64,000 nt of DNA from Imperialibacter sp040222385 (GCF_040222385.1 NZ_JAVKDF010000023.1:248001-312000); one strand, 5' to 3'. Shown: positions 24,815 through 34,236, counted from the first letter of the stretch. Notes: generated by a model from the sequence alone, not told the origin. A program made the numbers and translations.

Positions 24815-27190
24815 TTACTCATATTTCAGATTGCTTGCCGGGTTGGAGTTGGCTGCCCTTAATGCATGATAGCCGGTTGTCAACACAGTAATAACCAGGA
24901 TGATCAACAACACGACGACAAACAACAACAGGTTAATGTCAACGTGATATTCGAAAGTTTTGAGCCAGTCGTTCATGAAATAGTAGCCGAGCCCAAATGC
25001 AGGCACAGCACCTACAAGTACCAGCCACACAAAGTCTTTCACGAGCAGAGTTACAAGGCCACCTGTGTTTGCACCCAGCACTTTTCTGATGCTTATTTCT
25101 TTTGTGCGCTGTTCGGCAATAAAAGAGGCTAACCCAAGCAAGCCAAGGCAAGCTATAAAGATCATCATCAGGGAAAATCCAAGAAACAGTTTACCACGCA
25201 GCTGATCTGTTTCATACTGCTCCATAAACTCTTCATCGAGGAAGGTAGCATCGAACGGAATGCCTGGATACACCTCGTTCCAGCTAGCTTCTATAGCGGC
25301 AAGCGAAGCCTGCAGATCTTCCGATGTCTTGATAAGCACACTCGAATTGTTGAGGCCAGGGATGAACATGAGGGCTTCGATAGGGTTGTAAAGCGACTGC
25401 TGGTGGAAATCCCTGACCACACCCACTACTCTGTGAAACACGGTGCTGTCTCGGTCAAATTGAAACTTCTTGCCTATGGGTTCTTCCCAGCCCATTCTGG
25501 CGACCATGGCCTCGTTTACCATCACCGAAGTTGCCGTGTCGCTTGGGTATTGCGAAGAGATATTTCGTCCTTTCTCAAAAGGAATACTGAGCGTTGGGAA
25601 AAAGTCATAGTCGACCACGTAGGCATCGATGCCATAATTCTCCATTACTCCCTCGTTGGTTTCGACACTCATTACATTTTTGCCATAGCCATTTCCTGGC
25701 GAGGTACTGGAGGAAGCCACTGACTTGATATTGGGGTTCTGCATCAGTGAGTTTCGGAAAACAGGGTATTTTTCACGACTGGCCTGATTGTCCAGCACAA
25801 CACGGACCACTTGATCTTTGTCAAAGCCCAAATCTTTGCTGCGCAGATATTGCATTTGATCGTAAATGATGAACGTACCTATCAGCATGAAGATGGAGAT
25901 GGCGAACTGGATGCCAACCAGCACTCTTCTGAGCCACTGGTTGCCTCCTCTGCTGGCTCCCTTGCCTTTTAGCACTGCTGCTGGCTTAAAGCTCGACAGG
26001 TAAAAGGCTGGGTAACTTCCACTGACAAACCCAGTGAGCACCAGAATGCACAGAACCACCAGGATGAGCTGTGGCTGCAGTAGGTCTAGAAGAGATAAGT
26101 TGGTGTCAAGTGACCCATTGAAGAGAGGTACAGCGATGGCCAAAACTATTAAGCTGATAACCAGCGAAATGACTGTAAGTACCACCGACTCCGTGATAAA
26201 CTGCCCAATCAACATCCCTCTTTGGGCTCCCATTACTTTTCTGATCCCCACCTCCAGGGCTCTGCGCATGGAGCGTGCAGTCGAAAGATTCATGTAGTTG
26301 ATGCTGGCAATGACTATAAGGAACAAGGCAACAGCAGCAAAAATGTAGATGTATTTGATGTTGCCTAGTGCTTCAGGCTCGCCTTCAAAAGTGGAATAAA
26401 GATGAATGTCTTTGATGGCAATCATTTCATACCGGATCACGATGTCAAACTGATCGAAGATCACCGCTACGTATTTATCAATAATGTCATTAAGCTTGGT
26501 CTCCACTACTTTGGGGTCAGCACCCTCTCTTAACAAAGCGTAAGTGTAGATTCCAAAGCCGCCCCAGTTTTGAGAGTTGTTTCTGTCGGAAGTGCTGGCC
26601 GACATCATTGCATTAGGTCTGATGTGAGAGGTTTTAGGCAGGTCTTCATACACACCAGTGATTTCGAAGGAATTCTGGTCTGTTTTCAAGATCTGTCCAA
26701 CTGGGTTTTCACCTTTGAAGATTTTGTCTGCCATGGTTTTGCTGATGACCATGGAGCTTGGGTTCTGTAGCGCTGTGGAGGGGTTACCGGAAATAAGGTC
26801 AAAAGAAAAAACGTCAAACACTGTGCTGTCTACCTGAAAGACATCTTCTTCAAAATAGTTGATATTGTCTTTGATAAACTTGGTGCGGCCGTTGCCAATA
26901 AAGCGGACGTACTGCTCTACCTCTTCAAATTCAGCCTTCAACGTTCGGCCAAGAGGGAGCTGGGTTACAGCCCAGCGGAACGCATTATCAGGCTCCTTGA
27001 TGTCCGACGAAATGCGGTAAATCCGATCCGCTTTTGCGTGATGGTTGTCGTAACTAAGTTCTTGCGACAGATAGAGAATGATTAGCAAGCTGGAGACAAT
27101 TCCGATTGTTAAACCGAGAATATTAAGCGCAGCATAGGTAGGCTGGCGCATCAGGTGCCTGATGCTCACCATTAGGTAACTTTTTAACAT
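24815..27190 (-). CDS. Orphan MacB-like ABC permease (FtsX fold)
   Basis: A 791-residue membrane protein built of two FtsX-type halves. N-terminal segment LNILGLTIGIVSSLLIILYL (about 23-42), a periplasmic MacB core domain, then three segments with ALEVGIRKVMGAQRGMLIGQFITESVV; the second half repeats this with EISIRKVLGANTGGLVTLL near residue 700 and two last segments. No ATPase gene is adjacent. In Bacteroidota such large permeases often occur alone and their role is not settled; transport or transmembrane signalling to outer-membrane steps have been proposed. A palindrome lies 34 bases upstream of the start. Confidence 0.9.
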   Translation of the reverse strand: MLKSYLMVSIRHLMRQPTYAALNILGLTIGIVSSLLIILYLSQELSYDNHHAKADRIYRISSDIKEPDNAFRWAVTQLPLGRTLKAEFEEVEQYVRFIGNGRTKFIKDNINYFEEDVFQVDSTVFDVFSFDLISGNPSTALQNPSSMVISKTMADKIFKGENPVGQILKTDQNSFEITGVYEDLPKTSHIRPNAMMSASTSDRNNSQNWGGFGIYTYALLREGADPKVVETKLNDIIDKYVAVIFDQFDIVIRYEMIAIKDIHLYSTFEGEPEALGNIKYIYIFAAVALFLIVIASINYMNLSTARSMRRALEVGIRKVMGAQRGMLIGQFITESVVLTVISLVISLIVLAIAVPLFNGSLDTNLSLLDLLQPQLILVVLCILVLTGFVSGSYPAFYLSSFKPAAVLKGKGASRGGNQWLRRVLVGIQFAISIFMLIGTFIIYDQMQYLRSKDLGFDKDQVVRVVLDNQASREKYPVFRNSLMQNPNIKSVASSSTSPGNGYGKNVMSVETNEGVMENYGIDAYVVDYDFFPTLSIPFEKGRNISSQYPSDTATSVMVNEAMVARMGWEEPIGKKFQFDRDSTVFHRVVGVVRDFHQQSLYNPIEALMFIPGLNNSSVLIKTSEDLQASLAAIEASWNEVYPGIPFDATFLDEEFMEQYETDQLRGKLFLGFSLMMIFIACLGLLGLASFIAEQRTKEISIRKVLGANTGGLVTLLVKDFVWLVLVGAVPAFGLGYYFMNDWLKTFEYHVDINLLLFVVVLLIILVITVLTTGYHALRAANSNPASNLKYE

Positions 27191-27223
27191 GATTAGTCCT
27201 TTTGAGTTTGAGTCTTGTAAATA

Positions 27224-27241
27224 TTACGAAATTCTTCGTAA
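27224..27241. promoter_or_regulatory. Palindrome upstream of the permease gene
   Basis: TTACGAA-ATTC-TTCGTAA, a perfect 7-base inverted repeat with a 4-base spacer, 34 bases upstream of the permease start codon. Size and place fit an operator, but no regulator gene is adjacent. Confidence 0.45.
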
Positions 27242-27332
27242 AAGGATGTTAAAAAAAGTTAAAGTCCTGGGCAGAAGGATTTAAGTAGTCAGCGGGAGAT
27301 ATTTTGAAGTGAGTAAAACCGAGGGGAAAAGC

Positions 27333-28562
27333 CTATATCAATTTTTTCACAGCTTTGATTACGTAGTCAATTTCTTGTTCGGTGTTATAGAGAGAAATTC
27401 CCATACGTGTGACTCCACCTTTTTCCAGAAGCCCCAGCACTTCAATGGCCCGCACGGCATAAAAATGGCCGTCCCAGGCACAGATGTTTTCTGTAGCAAG
27501 CTGCTTGCAGACCTCTTCGGCAGTTTTTCCTTTGACAGTAAACGACACGGTGGGAGTTCTTTTTTCAGATGAAAAATCCTGGCCTACAACCGTTATGCCC
27601 TTGATGGCCTTTAGTTCTGCGTAGAGTTTTGACGCCAGGGCGAACTCATGTTGACTTACTTTGGCGTAAGCATCATCCAGCTTTTCTCTCAGCCTATCGC
27701 CTGATCCCAATGAAGCAATAAAATCAACAGCAGCGGAAACACCAGCCATGGCCGCATGATTGAGGGTGCCGGTTTCAATAGAATAGGGGGCTATCTGATC
27801 GGTGGTTCGTAACCTGTCGGTAGGTAGCCTATCAAGCAGGCCTGACTTTGCGTACAATATACCCACATGAGGCCCATAGAATTTGTAGGCCGAGCAAATC
27901 AGGAAGTCGCAGCCAATGGCTTGCACATCTATGCTGAAGTGCGGCGCATAGTGAACTGCATCCAGCAGGAGCCAGGCACCCACCTTGTAGGTCATTTGCC
28001 TAACCAGTGCAAAATCGTTGACAGTACCTATGCCGTTGCTCGACATACCCATGCACACCAGTCTGGTGTTTTCATTGAGCTTCTGTTCAAAGTCGGCATA
28101 GTCCAGTGTGCCGGTGGGCAAAAGCTTCACCTCCCGCACTTTGACACCAAAATCTCTCAGCGTAAGCCAGGGCCCCCGGTTGGCTTCGTGATCCAGTTGC
28201 GTAATCAATACTTCATCTCCAGGCTTTAGTAACCTGCTCATTGCCCTTGCCAGGGAGTAGTTGATAGTTGTCATGTTCTGACCAAGCGATATGCATTCCG
28301 GCCCTGGAGCCCCCAGCAGGATAGCCATCTTTTCTCTGGCAACCGACATTACCTTATCCGTTTCTCTGGTGGTCACAAAGGCGCCGTGGGTATTAGCGTT
28401 TGACCGACGGTAGTAGTTGGAAATTGCCCTGATTACCTTTTCAGGTACCTGCGTGCCGCCCGGGCCATCCAGAAAAACGAGGGGTTTCTTGTTGTGCAGA
28501 CGCCGTAAGGCAGGGAACTGGTGATGTATGGACTGAGGATCAAACACAGACTTTTTAGCCAT
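27333..28562 (-). CDS. Class V aminotransferase-fold protein, cysteine-desulfurase-like
   Basis: A 409-residue PLP enzyme of the SufS-like branch that is annotated as cysteine desulfurase-like. PLP-binding residues are present: SNANTHGAF (54-62), the pocket Asp201/His204 in LLDAVHYAPH, and the Schiff-base Lys227 in SAYKFYGPH. The place of the catalytic cysteine in SufS (GHHCA) reads GHFYA here, with Tyr368, so classical persulfide formation is unlikely. The real reaction is unknown. No suf or isc genes are nearby. The gene stands alone between two long upstream regions. Confidence 0.85.
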   Translation of the reverse strand: MAKKSVFDPQSIHHQFPALRRLHNKKPLVFLDGPGGTQVPEKVIRAISNYYRRSNANTHGAFVTTRETDKVMSVAREKMAILLGAPGPECISLGQNMTTINYSLARAMSRLLKPGDEVLITQLDHEANRGPWLTLRDFGVKVREVKLLPTGTLDYADFEQKLNENTRLVCMGMSSNGIGTVNDFALVRQMTYKVGAWLLLDAVHYAPHFSIDVQAIGCDFLICSAYKFYGPHVGILYAKSGLLDRLPTDRLRTTDQIAPYSIETGTLNHAAMAGVSAAVDFIASLGSGDRLREKLDDAYAKVSQHEFALASKLYAELKAIKGITVVGQDFSSEKRTPTVSFTVKGKTAEEVCKQLATENICAWDGHFYAVRAIEVLGLLEKGGVTRMGISLYNTEQEIDYVIKAVKKLI

Positions 28563-28767
28563 GGGAGTGTGGAGTTTAGGAAGTCTAAGATGAGAAAAAA
28601 CACGATATGGAGTATTGCTTTTTTGAAGGGCGGGCTGAATTTTTCCTCATAGTTCCGACTTTTTATTACCTAATAAATAATTAGAAACCCTGTAAATTAG
28701 TGTACTTTCAAATTGTTCTGTATTTTGCCATGGTGTAGATTTGTCAAAACCTATATTTTAGTGGTCT

Positions 28768-29064
28768 ATGAAAAAAGCGTGGATTGACTTTTTAAATTCT
28801 TTTAAGCCTACCTATTCGGTAACCGTACGTTTGTATCACGTAATTCCGAATTTTCCGGAAGTACAATCTTTTCAAGATCGGGAGGAGTTTGGTAAAGGAC
28901 AGTATCAGAAAGCCAAGCTGTACTATGACAGGGTTGTTAGAAAAAATATTGAGCACAAAGTGATGCCTGTAGAGGTGAGACTTATCAAGGGTAAAAAGAC
29001 CGTGATGGAGTCCAGAAACTTTGGGCCTGTGGATACGGTTAAGAACCTAAACGTGCCAGTTTAG
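28768..29064 (+). CDS. Conserved-looking small protein of unknown function
   Basis: A 98-residue soluble protein, not recognised. It starts MKKAWIDFLNSFKPTYSV and has alternating charged and aromatic stretches (VRLYHVIPNFPEVQ, KAKLYYDRVVRKN, VEVRLIKGKKTV) that suggest an alpha/beta fold. It has its own upstream region, a normal ATG and a clear terminator, which together support a real monocistronic gene. No signal peptide or membrane segment is seen. Confidence 0.65.
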   Translation: MKKAWIDFLNSFKPTYSVTVRLYHVIPNFPEVQSFQDREEFGKGQYQKAKLYYDRVVRKNIEHKVMPVEVRLIKGKKTVMESRNFGPVDTVKNLNVPV

Positions 29065-29091
29065 AACAACGATGTTTTAATGTGAAACCGC

Positions 29092-29120
29092 AAGCTGTCC
29101 TTTGACAGCTTTTGTGTTTT
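29092..29120 (+). terminator. Terminator after the 98-residue protein
   Basis: 8-base stem AAGCTGTC/GACAGCTT with loop CTTT, followed by TTGTGTTTTG. It lies 28 bases after the stop and faces the converging TRIC gene. Confidence 0.8.
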
Positions 29121-29125
29121 GTAGC

Positions 29126-29728
29126 CTACTTCAACTTTGGCAGCGACAGTCTGAACTTCACTGCCAGCAGCCGGATTACCACGATTACACCGATGGAAAT
29201 CAGCAGGTTGACATTACGGTCAATTTCAAACAGTCTGAGCGACAAGTAACAAATAGCGCCAGCCAGACAGGCGGTGGCGTAAATCTCCTTTCTGAAAATA
29301 ACGGGTAGTTCGTTGGTGAGCGTGTCCCGGATCACTCCGCCCATAATAGCCGTAAACATACCCATAATGGCTGCTATTTCTGGCCTTACACCAACAGAGA
29401 GGGCTTTTTCGACTCCCAAAATCGTAAAGAATGCTATGCCCACAGTGTCGAACAGCATGAAGGTTCGTTTCAGCCGGGAAACAAAGCCGTACAGAATAAA
29501 AGTAACGATGACACCAAGAATGATAGCGTAGAGGAAATTAATATCGCCTATCCAAACAAGTGGGTAGCTACCGAGCAGCACGTCCCGCAAGGTACCGCCC
29601 CCAATGGCTGTTAGAAAGCCGGTGAAAGCCGCCGCAAACCAGTCGGCTTCTTTGCCCTGTAGAGCCAGAGCGCCGGAAATAGCAAAAAAGAATGTACCGA
29701 TAAGTTCCAGGGCGTATTGAAGATCCAT
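29126..29728 (-). CDS. TRIC/YicG (UPF0126) family membrane protein
   Basis: A 200-residue protein with seven short membrane segments and the double glycine-rich signature of the family: AIGGGTLRDVLLG (about 41-53) and AIMGGVIRDTLTNE (about 127-140). Related proteins are trimeric cation channels (TRIC); the bacterial ones conduct potassium or may carry small solutes. Single gene, followed by the converging terminator of the 98-residue protein. Confidence 0.9.
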   Translation of the reverse strand: MDLQYALELIGTFFFAISGALALQGKEADWFAAAFTGFLTAIGGGTLRDVLLGSYPLVWIGDINFLYAIILGVIVTFILYGFVSRLKRTFMLFDTVGIAFFTILGVEKALSVGVRPEIAAIMGMFTAIMGGVIRDTLTNELPVIFRKEIYATACLAGAICYLSLRLFEIDRNVNLLISIGVIVVIRLLAVKFRLSLPKLK

Positions 29729-29792
29729 AGTCGTATAAATGACGCTTCAAAATTAGGGAAAAGAACAACAATTCAGGGCTGCCGACCTCGAT

Positions 29793-30629
29793 TTAAGGCC
29801 AGTCGAATTTTGTTAGATCTCCGTAAATGAAATTGTATTTCAATTCGCTCTTAAGCTTCTGGTTGCTGACGATTTTAAAGGAGTTGACCTCAGACGCAGC
29901 AAATTGAGGAGGAACCACCCCCAAAACCTCCGCAGCCTTTGTATAGAAATCCCTTTTTGGCGGGTGAGTATCACTACAGCAGTTAAATGTGTCTCCGCTC
30001 GCCTGCTCTTCGATCATTTTGCGAATGATGTTAACGCAATCGTCCCGGTGGATCAGGTTGACCAACTCTTCACCATTTGTCAGCCCTTTTTTTCCGGCAA
30101 AGAACCTGGCTGGCTGGCGGTCGTGGCCAATCAGGCCTGCCATCCGCAGAATTACGACCTCCTTGCCATTCAGCTCTCTCAGCCGGTTTTCAGCCTCGAG
30201 CAAAACCATCCCTGCTTCTGAGTCAGGCTGTAGCCGCATTTCTTCCGAGACAGTGTCGTTGGTATTTGGATAGACTGAAGTAGAACTTACATAAATGATT
30301 TTGCTGACAAGCGACTTAGCTATTCCGTCCAAAAGGATGCCGAACGAATTTCGGAACTGCTCAGCCCCGCCTTTTCTAACGCCCGGGGGATAGTTGACCA
30401 CCAGAATGTCCGATGTAAGAAAATCCGATAGCTGGGTATGGTTACCGCCGTCGGACAGCTGAATCAGAAACGGCTCGATGCCAGACTTTTTCAGTAAGGC
30501 AAGTTTTTCCGGGGAGGTGGTAGACCCCTTGACCTGGAATCCATTTTGAAGAAGGTGCCTGGCCAATGGCAAGCCGAGCCAGCCACAACCTAAAACACTA
30601 ACTGATTTCTTTGAAGTGCTGTTTTCCAT
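29793..30629 (-). CDS. NAD(P)-binding epimerase-like oxidoreductase (YeeZ-like)
   Basis: A 278-residue Rossmann-fold protein with dinucleotide motif VLGCGWLGLPLARHL near the N-terminus (GxGxxG). It has VNYPPGVRKGGAEQF and IIYVSSTSVYPNTND, the extended-SDR YxxxK-free pattern of the YeeZ family, and IHRDDCVNII near residue 205. The reaction is unknown. An ATG 18 bases upstream is in frame; the one at 30627-30629 (MENSTSKKSV) places the Rossmann strand at the usual distance, so I prefer it. Confidence 0.82.
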   Translation of the reverse strand: MENSTSKKSVSVLGCGWLGLPLARHLLQNGFQVKGSTTSPEKLALLKKSGIEPFLIQLSDGGNHTQLSDFLTSDILVVNYPPGVRKGGAEQFRNSFGILLDGIAKSLVSKIIYVSSTSVYPNTNDTVSEEMRLQPDSEAGMVLLEAENRLRELNGKEVVILRMAGLIGHDRQPARFFAGKKGLTNGEELVNLIHRDDCVNIIRKMIEEQASGDTFNCCSDTHPPKRDFYTKAAEVLGVVPPQFAASEVNSFKIVSNQKLKSELKYNFIYGDLTKFDWP

Positions 30630-30725
30630 GCGACACGATATTAACAAAAAGCCACCTCAATCTGCCCCTTAAATCAGTTTTATACCAACGGAGGGCTTTA
30701 TCGAAAAACAATCAGGTGGTTTTTA

Positions 30726-31478
30726 GTGCTTTGTTTTAGCTTTGTGAGCATTCATCATAATCAATTATTAGTGTCTACGCCGTTTCGTCTTTTGTTTTGT
30801 GTGTTTTGGAGTATCCTTATGATTTCCTCCTCTCTGTTGATCATGATCATTACACTCAACAGAAAAATACCAGTAGTGATGGCACGCACCTGGTGGTCGC
30901 CTGGGATTTTATGGGCGTGTGGCGTTAAGCTGAAAGTGGATGGAGCTGCACACGTCAATGACAAAGACTCGTATGTATTCGTCAGCAATCACTTGTCATA
31001 TCTTGATATTGCTGTTTTGTTCAGGGCTGTACCCGTTAACCTTTACTTTGTTGCCAAGCAAGAGCTGAAAAAAGTGCCATTTCTTGGGTGGTACATGATG
31101 GGCACGGGGATGATCTTCGTTGACAGGAGCAACAGGGAAAGGGCCATTGAGAGCTTAAAAAAGGCTGGACAGCTTATTCAGGGAGGCAAAAACGTGCTGA
31201 TGTTTCCGGAAGGAACCAGAAGTCGCAATGGAGAAGTTGGTATCTTCAAAAAGGGGCCATTTCTCCTGGCTTCTCAAGCCGGTGTGCATGTAGTTCCGGT
31301 GGCTATTAGTGGGTCGGAAAAAGTATGGAAAGCCGGCAGGTTTGCTATAAAACCTCATAAAGTAGATGTCCATATCGGGCTGCCTGTTAAGCATGATGGC
31401 AAAACGGATATCAACACATTTATTGGCAAAGCCAGGGAGCAGGTGATAGAGTTGAAAGCCATGCGAGCTGAGGCTTAG
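30726..31478 (+). CDS. 1-acyl-glycerol-3-phosphate acyltransferase-like protein
   Basis: A 250-residue membrane-bound acyltransferase that should convert lysophosphatidate to phosphatidate. The PlsC motifs are present: HLSYLD (89-94, the HX4D catalytic pair), a GTGMIFVDRSNRERA block (126-140) and FPEGTRSRNG (160-169). A hydrophobic segment covers about 20-45. The frame opens with GTG at 30726; ATG codons inside the hydrophobic segment would cut it, so the GTG is preferred, but the start is uncertain. The gene ends 21 bases before the converging DinB gene. Confidence 0.88.
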   Translation: MLCFSFVSIHHNQLLVSTPFRLLFCVFWSILMISSSLLIMIITLNRKIPVVMARTWWSPGILWACGVKLKVDGAAHVNDKDSYVFVSNHLSYLDIAVLFRAVPVNLYFVAKQELKKVPFLGWYMMGTGMIFVDRSNRERAIESLKKAGQLIQGGKNVLMFPEGTRSRNGEVGIFKKGPFLLASQAGVHVVPVAISGSEKVWKAGRFAIKPHKVDVHIGLPVKHDGKTDINTFIGKAREQVIELKAMRAEA

Positions 31479-31499
31479 TGGCGGTTGCCGTATGTAAAT

Positions 31500-32021
31500 T
31501 TACTTCCCCTTTCTGTTAAGGTCGACTTCGGCGTAGAAGCCCAGGTCTTTGTTTCTTACCTGCTTCGTCCAAAAGGCAATTTGCCCGGTGTGGTAGGAGT
31601 AGTGCTCTACGGCATGAATGACGTTGCCAACCCCTGAAAACTCGTAGGCTTGCACGGGCCGAAGTCTTAGCAGCTCCTCGTCAGAGATAGTTTGAATAAC
31701 TTCAATTGCTTGAGCAACGGTGCTTTCAAGCCTCAACTGGAGCTCCTTTTTTGTGTAGCCACCCTTGGCACCAAACTCTTCATCTCTCACCCTACAGTCT
31801 TCTTTGCCTCGCAATGATGAAATAATGTACTGCGTAATATTTCCGCAGAGATGAAGAATAAGATTGCCCATGCTGTTGGATGAGGTATTTGGCCGCTGCC
31901 ATATTTCCTCTTCAGATAATTGATCAATGCATTTGGCTATTTTTTGCGTGTTTTCCCGCATGCGCATAATGGCATGCTGTTTAACTTCAACGGCAAGTGG
32001 GGAAGGTGTCATTTGTATCAA
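31500..32021 (-). CDS. DinB-like (DUF1572) protein
   Basis: A 173-residue four-helix-bundle protein of the DinB/DUF1572 type. Metal-ligand histidines are visible in NLILHLCGNI (about 54-58) and in the pair HAVEHYSYHTGQIAFWTKQ (about 136-154). Such proteins are often thiol-dependent transferases or detoxifying enzymes in Gram-positives; the function in Bacteroidota is not known. Its start overlaps the stop of the Uma2 gene by 4 bases, so the two are likely co-translated. Confidence 0.83.
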   Translation of the reverse strand: MIQMTPSPLAVEVKQHAIMRMRENTQKIAKCIDQLSEEEIWQRPNTSSNSMGNLILHLCGNITQYIISSLRGKEDCRVRDEEFGAKGGYTKKELQLRLESTVAQAIEVIQTISDEELLRLRPVQAYEFSGVGNVIHAVEHYSYHTGQIAFWTKQVRNKDLGFYAEVDLNRKGK

Positions 32022-32638
32022 TAATCGAAAATATCGTTCACGTTGATCGTCAGTCCGGGAACGGCGGTGGAAGTCACTTTTTCGTCGACTGTAAATTTTA
32101 AAGACTGGCTGTATTTCCCGTCACTACGCAGCACAAAAACTTCCACTACTTTTTCACCAGGATAGACCACCCAGTATTCCTTCACACCGTTTTCCTCGTA
32201 TAAGCTGAACTTATCTTTGAGGTCTTTGGAAGATGTGGATGGGGAGAGAATCTCTACCATGATGTCAGGTGCGCCACTACAGCCTTTGTCGTCTAGTTTG
32301 GAGGGATCGCACACCACACAAATGTCTGGCTGAACCACGGAGAAAATCCGGTTGTCGGGATCTGATCGTTTTTGTGGCAGCCGCACATCGAAGGGAGCAG
32401 CGTAGGCCTTGCATTTCTTTTTTCTTAAAAAGCTCCAAAGAATGCCATGGAGGTTTCCGCTAATGTCCTGATGTGCCCGGTTTGGGGCTGGCGACATATG
32501 GAAAACCTTACCTTTGATCAACTCCACCCGCTCCTCGAAACTCCACCGAAGGTAGTGAGCATAGCTATAGGTAGCTTCCGGCTCAAGCAACATGATGTCG
32601 TTGATGTCGGTCTCCGGTATTTGGTAGGGCTTTGCCAT
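32018..32638 (-). CDS. Uma2 family (DUF820) putative nuclease
   Basis: A 206-residue protein with the PD-(D/E)XK fold of the Uma2/DUF820 family: ERVELIKGKVFHMSPAPNRAHQDI, VQPDICVVCD, and the active-site core PDIMVEILSPSTSSKDLKDKFSLYEENGVKEYWVVYP. The family is abundant in many free-living bacteria, usually called a putative restriction endonuclease, but no role has been established. The frame is open for 54 extra codons upstream that run into the NFACT gene; the ATG at 32636-32638 is the real start. It overlaps the DinB gene by 4 bases. Confidence 0.87.
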   Translation of the reverse strand: MAKPYQIPETDINDIMLLEPEATYSYAHYLRWSFEERVELIKGKVFHMSPAPNRAHQDISGNLHGILWSFLRKKKCKAYAAPFDVRLPQKRSDPDNRIFSVVQPDICVVCDPSKLDDKGCSGAPDIMVEILSPSTSSKDLKDKFSLYEENGVKEYWVVYPGEKVVEVFVLRSDGKYSQSLKFTVDEKVTSTAVPGLTINVNDIFDY

Positions 32639-32682
32639 TAGATAAAGATAAATAATTGAATGGAGGCTGCAATGAATTCTCG

Positions 32683-34236
32683 TTAGTTTGGCAGCCCCGG
32701 CTCGACCATGATTACCTCTTCTCTCTCCACAATCACGGCTCCAGGGTGGGCGCCCTTTGGTTTTCTCACCCATTTTTTTGGCGTGAAAATTACCGGGCAA
32801 AGTGTATCTGTTTTCCTTTTAGAATAGTAGGCAGCCAGAGCCGCCGCCTGCTCGATAACCGGCTTGGGGAAGTTTTGTCCTGCTCTCCATTTCAATACTA
32901 CATGCGAGCCAGGCACATCTTTGGCATGCAGCCAAAGGTCGTTTTTAGTAGCGTACTTAAGGGTCAACTCGTCGTTGTTTTTGGCGTTGGTACCCACCCA
33001 CACCTCATACAACCCAATTTGGAATACTTTAAAAGGACGGTTTATGGTAGCCTGTTTCAACTCTTTCGCTAACCCGTGTTGCTGTATATACTGCCTTATG
33101 AGTTTCAGGTCTGTCATGTCTTCCAGGTGCAGCAGGTGTTCTGCAACAGTATCCTCTAGTGCTTCCTTAGCAGCAATGGACTCTTCCAGCTTTTCTATTT
33201 CAATTTTTTGGTTCTTGGATTTACGGTAAAAAACCTCCGCATTTTTCTGCGGACTCAAAGCCCTCTTAAGCTTGATGCTAACTGGCTGTCCGGTATAAAA
33301 ATTGTCAAGTACCACTTCCTCTTGTCCTTCTTTTACCTGGTGAAGGTTGGCCATAAGCACGTCGGCCAGTTGCGAGTAGCTTTTTCCTTCTTTCAGGTCA
33401 ATCAATTTAGCTTTTGACTGTTTCAGGTAGCTTTCTGTTTGCTTCAGCTCCTTTCTCAGGCGTTGCAATAGCGGGTGCAGCTCGGTTTTCAGGTAAAACT
33501 CTCTGCTGACTTTTTGCGCATAAACCGTAGTTGCCTCAATAGCCGAACCAATTTCCATGAGCACTTCCCCGGCTTTGAAAAGCAGCAGCTGCACCTTTTC
33601 CTGCCAGCGGCAGATGTAAAACGTGGGATTTTCAAAAGCACTTAGCATCTCTGTTACCAGCGCCCATTTTCTTTCTATCGTTGTGCCATCGTAGCCCAGT
33701 CCGTTAAGAAATGCTGTGGTTTCCTTGCCCAAAATGGGAACAAATTGTCTAAGCTCACCTTCCACTTCGTCAAAGTGCTCTCTTGTCAATGCAAGTGTTG
33801 ACACAAGCTGTTCTTGTGTGAGCCCTTTGTCATCCAAAAGCTGGCTCCTGAAAAGCCTCTGGTTACCGTTTTTGTCGGTGCCGATGATGTTTGATCTGCT
33901 GCCATGCATCTTGAAGAGGAAACTAAAGCCATTGTTAAATGCCATGACAAACGAGCGATCACAGGGTGTGATGCTGACCATTTCCAATTCGCCACCAATG
34001 GCTTCTTCAAAGAGATCGACATTGTTTTTTCTGCCCCTGGCAAAGCTTTCAGGAAATGAAATGAAAGTGAGCTGGGGAATTAAAGAAACCCTGATAAACT
34101 TCTCTTCCTTGTTTCTGTAAAAGTGAAAAATAAGCTCATCTTTTTGCTGGCTGAAGCATGCGCCTAATGTGAAGCCACGCCAGGCGGCATCCAGCTCCTT
34201 GCACAGCGGTTTCAGAAAGAAATAGTTGAGATGCAT
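32683..34236 (-). CDS. NFACT RNA-binding protein, RqcH-like
   Basis: A 517-residue protein with the NFACT-N domain (starts MHLNYFFLKPLCKELDAAWRGF, DRSFVMAFNNGFSFLFKMHGSRSNII), a long coiled coil at about 260-390 (LRKELKQTESYLKQSKAKL) and the NFACT-R domain with NDLWLHAKDVPGSHVVLKWRAG. Bacterial RqcH is recruited to stalled 50S subunits and adds an alanine tail to the blocked nascent chain. It is shorter than the Bacillus protein (about 570) and lacks an obvious extra middle domain. The Uma2 and DinB genes follow on the same strand, 44 bases on. Confidence 0.9.
   Translation of the reverse strand: MHLNYFFLKPLCKELDAAWRGFTLGACFSQQKDELIFHFYRNKEEKFIRVSLIPQLTFISFPESFARGRKNNVDLFEEAIGGELEMVSITPCDRSFVMAFNNGFSFLFKMHGSRSNIIGTDKNGNQRLFRSQLLDDKGLTQEQLVSTLALTREHFDEVEGELRQFVPILGKETTAFLNGLGYDGTTIERKWALVTEMLSAFENPTFYICRWQEKVQLLLFKAGEVLMEIGSAIEATTVYAQKVSREFYLKTELHPLLQRLRKELKQTESYLKQSKAKLIDLKEGKSYSQLADVLMANLHQVKEGQEEVVLDNFYTGQPVSIKLKRALSPQKNAEVFYRKSKNQKIEIEKLEESIAAKEALEDTVAEHLLHLEDMTDLKLIRQYIQQHGLAKELKQATINRPFKVFQIGLYEVWVGTNAKNNDELTLKYATKNDLWLHAKDVPGSHVVLKWRAGQNFPKPVIEQAAALAAYYSKRKTDTLCPVIFTPKKWVRKPKGAHPGAVIVEREEVIMVEPGLPN

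Noticed and set aside
32018..32638. Uma2 gene as part of a defence system
   Set aside because: No methylase, helicase or other defence gene is adjacent; the neighbours are DinB and an RqcH-like gene. The family name alone does not support it.
32639..32800. 54-codon N-terminal extension of the Uma2 gene
   Set aside because: It overlaps the end of the NFACT gene, and the family motif begins right after the ATG at 32636-32638.
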